Shown: positions 59,077-64,000 of the stretch, one piece after another
Position numbering within the stretch: position 1 is the first letter of the stretch
Layout: each line of letters opens with the position of its first letter
Source of the DNA: Parasponia andersonii
Taxonomy: Eukaryota > Streptophyta > Magnoliopsida > Rosales > Cannabaceae
Length of the DNA: 64,000 nucleotides
Reading direction: 5' to 3'
Assembly: GCA_002914805.1 (NCBI GenBank)
Contig: JXTB01000240.1
Coordinates: forward strand, 511,063-575,062
The notes under the pieces: generated by a model
What the model was told of the DNA's origin: nothing
What the model saw: the letters and a program-made list of their open reading frames with translations, nothing else
Databases searched by the model: none
Made by a program: the position numbers and the translations under genes

Positions 59077-60837
59077 CTACTGCACCTTTGCCCTCTTTCG
59101 TGCCAAGAAGCGTTCTTTAGCTGCAGCCACTGCATCTTCACTTCTTTTATGATGGTCAGACTTTGGTTGCTCTACCGCCGGCGGCTCAATTGTAGAATTT
59201 TCCGCCACTGCTGCATTTGAAACTGGCTTCATGTCCTGGGACTTGGAACTTCTCCTTTGAAGAGAAGCTTCAGTCTGGTGCTCCTCTCTCACCACAGACG
59301 ATTCACTGATGGAATTTGAGTTGCTCGATGACCGACTTTTATCTAATACTTCAGCAGCCACTGTGTCTTCTTGTCTGTCTGGCTTCCTTAATTCTGCCTG
59401 CTTCTCTGGTTTCCTTGGCTCAATGACATCATTTGCGCCGAAAGCAACATTTTTCCCAAGATTGAAGTAAAAATCGCTCAAGTCAGTCTTCTTGGTAACC
59501 TTAACACAACAAGTTAAATAGAAGTTATATTAATACTTGTCCTAGAGATACAGAAGGTAAAGAAAAAAGGCAACACTGCATATCCAGAATCTCACTGGCA
59601 CGCTTGCCAAAACTCAACAAACAGAAATCATATCCATATTTTGGTTAACATGTTAACAGATAATACATTCTCGTAAACAAACCAAAAGTCCTCGTTGAGG
59701 TACACCTTGAATCCACTTACTTTTGGACTCAGGTCAATAGAATAACCCATAGACTTAATAGAGTAACACAAGGTTAATCTAATTTATCAACGATAGCTGA
59801 TCACCCCAGCATTTTTGTTTCTTTTTTTTTTTTAATCTTATATGCATAAGTAAAAGTTACAGCAACAAGGAGAAATCAATGATATACTTTCCAGGAAAGA
59901 TTTATACGTACATCATCTTTTTCCTCCCGAAGTTGACGCAAACGTTCCTCCTCCATCCATTTTGCTTGCTCTACAAGTTTCTTCTTGTAGGCACTTGTGA
60001 CAAATTTATCCTTATCAGCATAGAGGTGGTCCTCTTGACTTCTCTCTTTAGCGAGTTTTCTTTCATATACTATCTCCTGCTCCTTCTGTCGAAGTTCTGC
60101 TTTCCTCAGAAGATTTTGAATATATTTTGGCTGCAACAGAAGAAGATAAATACATTCAATAATGAACTCCATTTAGGAATTCTAACTGGAATCGGATTCA
60201 CCATTTTATCACCAGAAAGAGAAAAGAATGTAGAATGAAAAATGCAGCAGCTAAATTGAAGACGATATAGACCTCATAAAATTTTAAGAAGGAAAATTAA
60301 TCAATAGAAAACCTTAATGCTCAATAGTTCCTTAGCAATTGCATATGATAAAATTAATAATAACTGTAATACTCTTATGACTATCAACAACAACTAAAGT
60401 ATCATAGTATCTTCTCAAAATACCGAGAGAGTAAAAGATGAACAATACCTTTCTCTCTTGGCGATCTTGGGCCTGAGGCTGGATAGTTTTTGCCTTCATT
60501 TCATCATAAACTCCATCATAGTCGAATGCCGAAGGGTCCTCCTCAAGGGCTTTCCTCTGCTGCTCCTCAATCTTCACAACAATAAAAAAACGAAAAGAAA
60601 GGCAATATTAAGACAGGAAAAAAGAGAAAAGAACATTTTGCAAAAGGACAAATATCACTCTAAACAAAGGTGCTAAGTACTGACATCCTTGAGAGACTTA
60701 TTTTTTGAAGCCTGGCGAGATATGTCTTTCTCAACATCATTGTCATCGTCATCACCAAAACCTAAAGCAGTAGGGAGAGGTGGCCTTGTGGGCTGCTTCT
60801 TTTGCTGCGGCCTCAGGTTCAAACCGTACCTGCTCAT
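59077..60837 (-). CDS. NSRP1-like nuclear speckle splicing regulatory protein
   Basis: Four coding exons on the minus strand: 60685-60837, 60449-60571, 59912-60130 and 59077-59499. All are bounded by GT/AG and all junctions are phase 0, giving 305 aa. It begins MSRYGLNLRPQQKKQPTRPP followed by LGFGDDDDNDVEKDISRQAS. Exons 2-3 carry the NSRP1 N-terminal domain (formerly DUF2040): EEDPSAFDYDGVYDEMKAK, PKYIQNLLRKAELRQKEQEI, VYERKLAKERSQEDHLYADK and a charged helix rich in E/R. The last exon starts TKKTDLSDFYFNLGKN and continues as a Ser/Glu-rich disordered tail ending ERFLARKRAKVQ. Family members bind RNA-processing factors in nuclear speckles and affect alternative splicing in animals; the plant role is inferred from that. 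Confidence 0.92.
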
Positions 60838-62990
60838 TTTTGTTGCTCCCTCTCTTTGGCTTTCCTCTCAAATTATATAACAATGTAACTAAATGTGTCG
60901 TATCTAAATGAAGGAAAAAATAATAACAAAGCAGAAATTGTAAGTACACATTCATTTTTAATAGTGTCTTAAATAATAGCTCTAACCATCACAAACAGCG
61001 TAATCTAGACAATTGCATGACCTTTTACTTTTAGGCTATGCAAAATTAAAAATTACAGTGAGGACCATTGACTCCAACCCATTTGAATAATTCTCCACAG
61101 AAGAGAAGTCACAAAACAACTCAGTTTGATGTTCAAGGCATTTTAAAAGCTTATTAGCAGAGAATATTTCACTAAAGAATCAAGTGAAGCAACCTCGCAG
61201 AGACTCATACTTATAATATGGAAGCAAGAAACTAAAATATGTAAGGAACTCAGAAGAAACAAGTGATGAAATGAATGGCTCTATAGAAACATTTCTTGCT
61301 TAATATACATAACAAATACTAACCACTAAAATTGTTTTCTATGTCAATATTAGCACTTATATGTACAAGTATCTATGTCATTCTATTCTCTGAAAATATG
61401 AAGCACCATGATAACTATGTGCTATTTTTAGGATCTAAAATCTAGAATCAATTGGGAGAAATATTGAAAGGAGGGCTAACTTTGAATCTTCGATCAAACT
61501 CATTGTATAAATATGGATGAAATAAATAAAATTTTGAGGAACCTAAGTCTTAGCATATTTTGGACTATCAAATTCCATTGGGTCCATCATCACAGCAGCA
61601 GGAACCAAATTAGTAGAAACAAGCACAAAATTTAGCAAGATTAGATAAACAATGTTTAGTTATTTAGTTCCAAGAGTAAGAAAACAAGTTACAATAAACC
61701 CTCTATTTCATTAATCACTCCGTTAAAGGAAAATTGGAAATGGTTCCCATCAACAAACAAGACTGAAATATGACATCCAATATTCAGGGGGATGGAATGC
61801 ATATCATCAGATATTTTAAAATAAATAAATAAACAAATGAAATCGACGAGAAGAAAACAAACTCACCACCAAAAGAGTGTTAAGACTCACTAGTGTTCTT
61901 CAACCATATAGCCACCCAAAAAACAACTGGTTAACGGGTCCCTTTGCAGATTTATTGAGAATGGGGGAGTGGATGGGTTAACGGGTTCCTTTGCTCTCCT
62001 ATTGTGGTTGGAGAGCACCGCTCGTCTTAGCTTTGTGAGCTTTTGTTTTCTCAAAGCATGTACCTTCTGCACCGTTTGTTCTTTTTCCTATTCTGTACTA
62101 CCAGGACCTCTTGTCCCCTCTTTGTATTTCCCTTATCTGTTAATATAATTTCAGTTTCTTATCACAAAAAAAAAAAAAAAAAAAGAAGAAGAAGAAGAAG
62201 AAGACTTATAACAAATTCGGAAAAAAATATGTAAGGTAAAACAAATTCAGAGCTGTTATCCAAACAAATTAAAAGAAACCCACTATTAAAAGCTTAGTCA
62301 GAGAAGATATCCGCCGACTGAATTGATAATAATGTATAATATGCTATAAACTCACAGTAACATAACATTGAATTGTAAGAAATCTAGTATTTGACAATAA
62401 TAATAAACACTAAATTATCTTCCCAAGATTTGAGAGTTGGACAAAAGAAAATCTTAAGCCACAGGCACGAGTTTCCGAAACAAATCCTTCTGGGTCGATT
62501 TTAGCAGGCAGCTATTTAGAAACATAGAGAATATAGGTGAAAAAACACCCCAGTGATACCCAAATAATTGTAGATGCGATTACAAGAAAAAAAAATATAT
62601 ATATATATATATATATCATTTTCGATATTTATTAAAAAAAAAGGATTAATAATTAAATAGGATCATAGAAAATAAGTGATCACCTGAATGATTTCATTTC
62701 AGCTAAGCTCTTTTGTTTGCTCCAAATCCTAAACTGGGTAAACGATCAATCCACAAGAACCAAACCCCTCTCCAGAAGCGTCTACTCTGTCCGATTCAAA
62801 ATCACCCTCTTATTTCCTCAACGGCCTTCCCTTTACACCAAGCTTCCTCCTTTCAACCTTTGAGCAAACCTCCAATCCAAACCATTCGCTTAAAGCTCCT
62901 TAATAAATATCGCCAAACTGGGAGATTAGAGAGACAGGGAAAAAGAGTCGGCAACATATTGAGAAGAACAAAAGTTCTGGAGTAAGAAAG
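60838..62990 (-). other. 5' UTR exon and intron of the NSRP1-like gene
   Basis: A probable leader exon runs from about 62990 down to 62684, ending CATTCAG|GTGATC on the minus strand. An acceptor-like TTTGAG at 60866-60870 lies just ahead of the ATG at 60837. The intron of about 1.8 kb contains a retroposed 3' end at 61900-62183. The plus-strand ORF at 62713-62985 is the complement of this leader exon. Confidence 0.5.
61900..62210 (+). mobile_element. 5'-truncated LINE-like 3' end with poly(A)
   Basis: The segment ends CTGTTAATATAATTTCAG, TTTCTTATC, then a run of about 20 A and (GAA)n. Just before it, the plus-strand reading TRTSCPLFVFPLSVNIISVS resembles the extreme C-terminal readings common in plant L1-type elements. 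No TSD was found. Confidence 0.45.
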
Positions 62991-63030
62991 GTCTTTTAAC
63001 ACTTGTATACATCTGCTCGCACGAGTTAAA

Positions 63031-63101
63031 AAACATTTGAACTTTTGCTCAAAACATTTGAAAAAAAAACATTTGAACTTTTGCTCAAAACATTTGAAAA
63101 A
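63031..63101. repeat. Perfect short tandem repeat, 36-bp period
   Basis: AAACATTTGAACTTTTGCTC, then AAAACATTTGAAAAA, occurs at 63031 and again at 63067. It lies in the region just upstream of the NSRP1-like transcription unit. Confidence 0.9.
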
Positions 63102-63159
63102 TATGTATGCAGACGAAAATATTTTTACTAATACCTAAAAGAAAATATGTTTCATTTTC

Positions 63160-63345
63160 AAAGGAGTATCCGTCATACTTTCCTCAGAAATTCTTCATTT
63201 CTCTCTCTCTTTCATCCTCTTCTCTGAAGAGCCAAGAATCCGTCGTGCCGTAAACTGCGGAAGACAAAAACTCGTCGTGTCGTCTATCGTAAATTTCTCT
63301 CACTGTTTAGGATTACGTTGAGAAAAATGAGTCCCCAAAAAAATG
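63160..63345 (+). other. Possible start of another transcription unit (uncertain)
   Basis: A CT-rich leader (TTTCTCTCTCTCTTTCATCC) and CG-containing segment precede ATGAGTCCCCAAAAAAAT at 63327, followed by GTAAGC. This gives a six-codon first exon and a donor. It could be the first exon of a plus-strand gene, or the leader of a transposon whose intron is the TTTCGAT array. Nothing downstream in the window settles it. Confidence 0.25.
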
Positions 63346-63429
63346 TAAGCAAAATATTATTTGAGGGTTTTATTTTTTTTTGAATTTAGGGCATTTATAG
63401 TAGAAGACGATTTAGAAATTTTTGACTTC

Positions 63430-64000
63430 ATTTCGATATTTTTTCGATGCATTTTTGATTAATTTCATTAAAATTTCGATCATATTTCGATGAGTATGAC
63501 TGAAAATAGTACCAGAAAATCACTTGAAATTCGACGTGTTTTCGATGGTATTTCGACTGTGTTTCGATTTACAGAGTTGAAATTTCGATACCTTTTCGAT
63601 AATATTTTAAAATAGGTAAAATAAACTTTCGATGTTATTTCGACTGTATTTTGATTTTATTTCGATTAGGTTTCGATGAAAAGTGCTGAAATTTCGATAC
63701 ATTTTCGATGTTAGTTCGACTGTTTTTCGATGACAGTTCGATAACCTTTTCTAGTAGCTAGTAGTTAATCTTTTTTCGACTGTTTTCGATTAATTTTCGA
63801 TTCTATTTCGACGTGCTCTATTTTTCGATGGACAATTTCGACCTCCTAACTATTTGTTCTTATTTGAGATAGTTTCTGTAAGATTTTTCAATGACAATCG
63901 AAATGTCATCGAAATCAAAATGATCGAAATTTTGATCACTTTTCGACCTATTTCGATGCGTTTGAACTATATTTCGACGTAATTTAGATGCTTTTGATAT
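63430..64000. repeat. Dense TTTCGAT/TTTCGAC word array, continues past the window
   Basis: Roughly thirty TTCGAT or TTCGAC words occur in about 570 bp at irregular spacing (often 8-16 bp), with no single repeat unit. The word content resembles the ATCGAA-rich core of the MITE at 53856-55012 in the opposite orientation. Confidence 0.7.

Noticed and set aside
59879-60238. 119-codon plus-strand ORF
   Set aside because: Antisense shadow of the NSRP1-like third exon, which has coding-quality splice sites and family motifs on the other strand.
62713-62985. 90-codon plus-strand basic ORF
   Set aside because: It is the complement of the likely 5' UTR exon of the NSRP1-like gene; no domain recognised.

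Overview
The window is nuclear DNA from a plant, most likely a eudicot. It is AT-rich, with intron-containing genes, IQD and NSRP1 family proteins of plant type, plant retrotransposon lineages (Copia, Athila-type Gypsy), and PIF/Harbinger, hAT and Mutator-like DNA transposon remains. One assembly gap of 636 N lies at 6905-7540. I cannot name the species.

Positions 1-43300 are almost entirely a transposon graveyard. From left to right: a Copia polyprotein remnant and its probable LTR (minus strand); diverged local repeats; a TA-microsatellite-embedded MITE; LTR fragments around the gap; an 11-kb Athila-type LTR element (10280-21263) with a perfect 5-bp target-site duplication (TSD), a tRNA-Asp-type primer binding site, a decayed gag and no visible pol; and, nested inside it, a 4.8-kb element with its own 550-575-bp terminal direct repeats and a broken, intron-containing Transposase_28-like gene. 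Then come a GC-rich hAT MITE with a perfect 8-bp TSD, a second TA-embedded MITE, a solo-LTR-like block, a 5.1-kb PIF/Harbinger element with decayed transposase and Myb/SANT-like genes and a third copy of the TA MITE inside it, and a Copia-type solo LTR with a perfect 5-bp TSD.

Positions 43300-63000 carry the two convincing host genes, arranged tail to tail. On the plus strand is an IQ67-domain gene orthologous in appearance to Arabidopsis IQD5 (six coding exons, 435 aa, long 5' UTR with introns, CT/GA microsatellites). On the minus strand is an NSRP1-like nuclear speckle splicing regulator (four coding exons, 305 aa, plus a probable 5' UTR exon). Every coding junction keeps the reading frame. 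The 6.7 kb between them holds a solo LTR with perfect TSD, a Mutator-like MITE with long inverted repeats, and a tandem duplication carrying two RNase H-like pseudogenes from non-LTR retroelements. The right end (63160-64000) starts a segment with a dense TTTCGAT word array that runs out of the window.

The most interesting items are the three-copy MITE family that sits only between (TA)n tracts and keeps an internal hairpin and end palindromes, and the nested gene-bearing element with terminal direct repeats but no recognisable primer site. No rRNA, functional tRNA or CRISPR array was seen.
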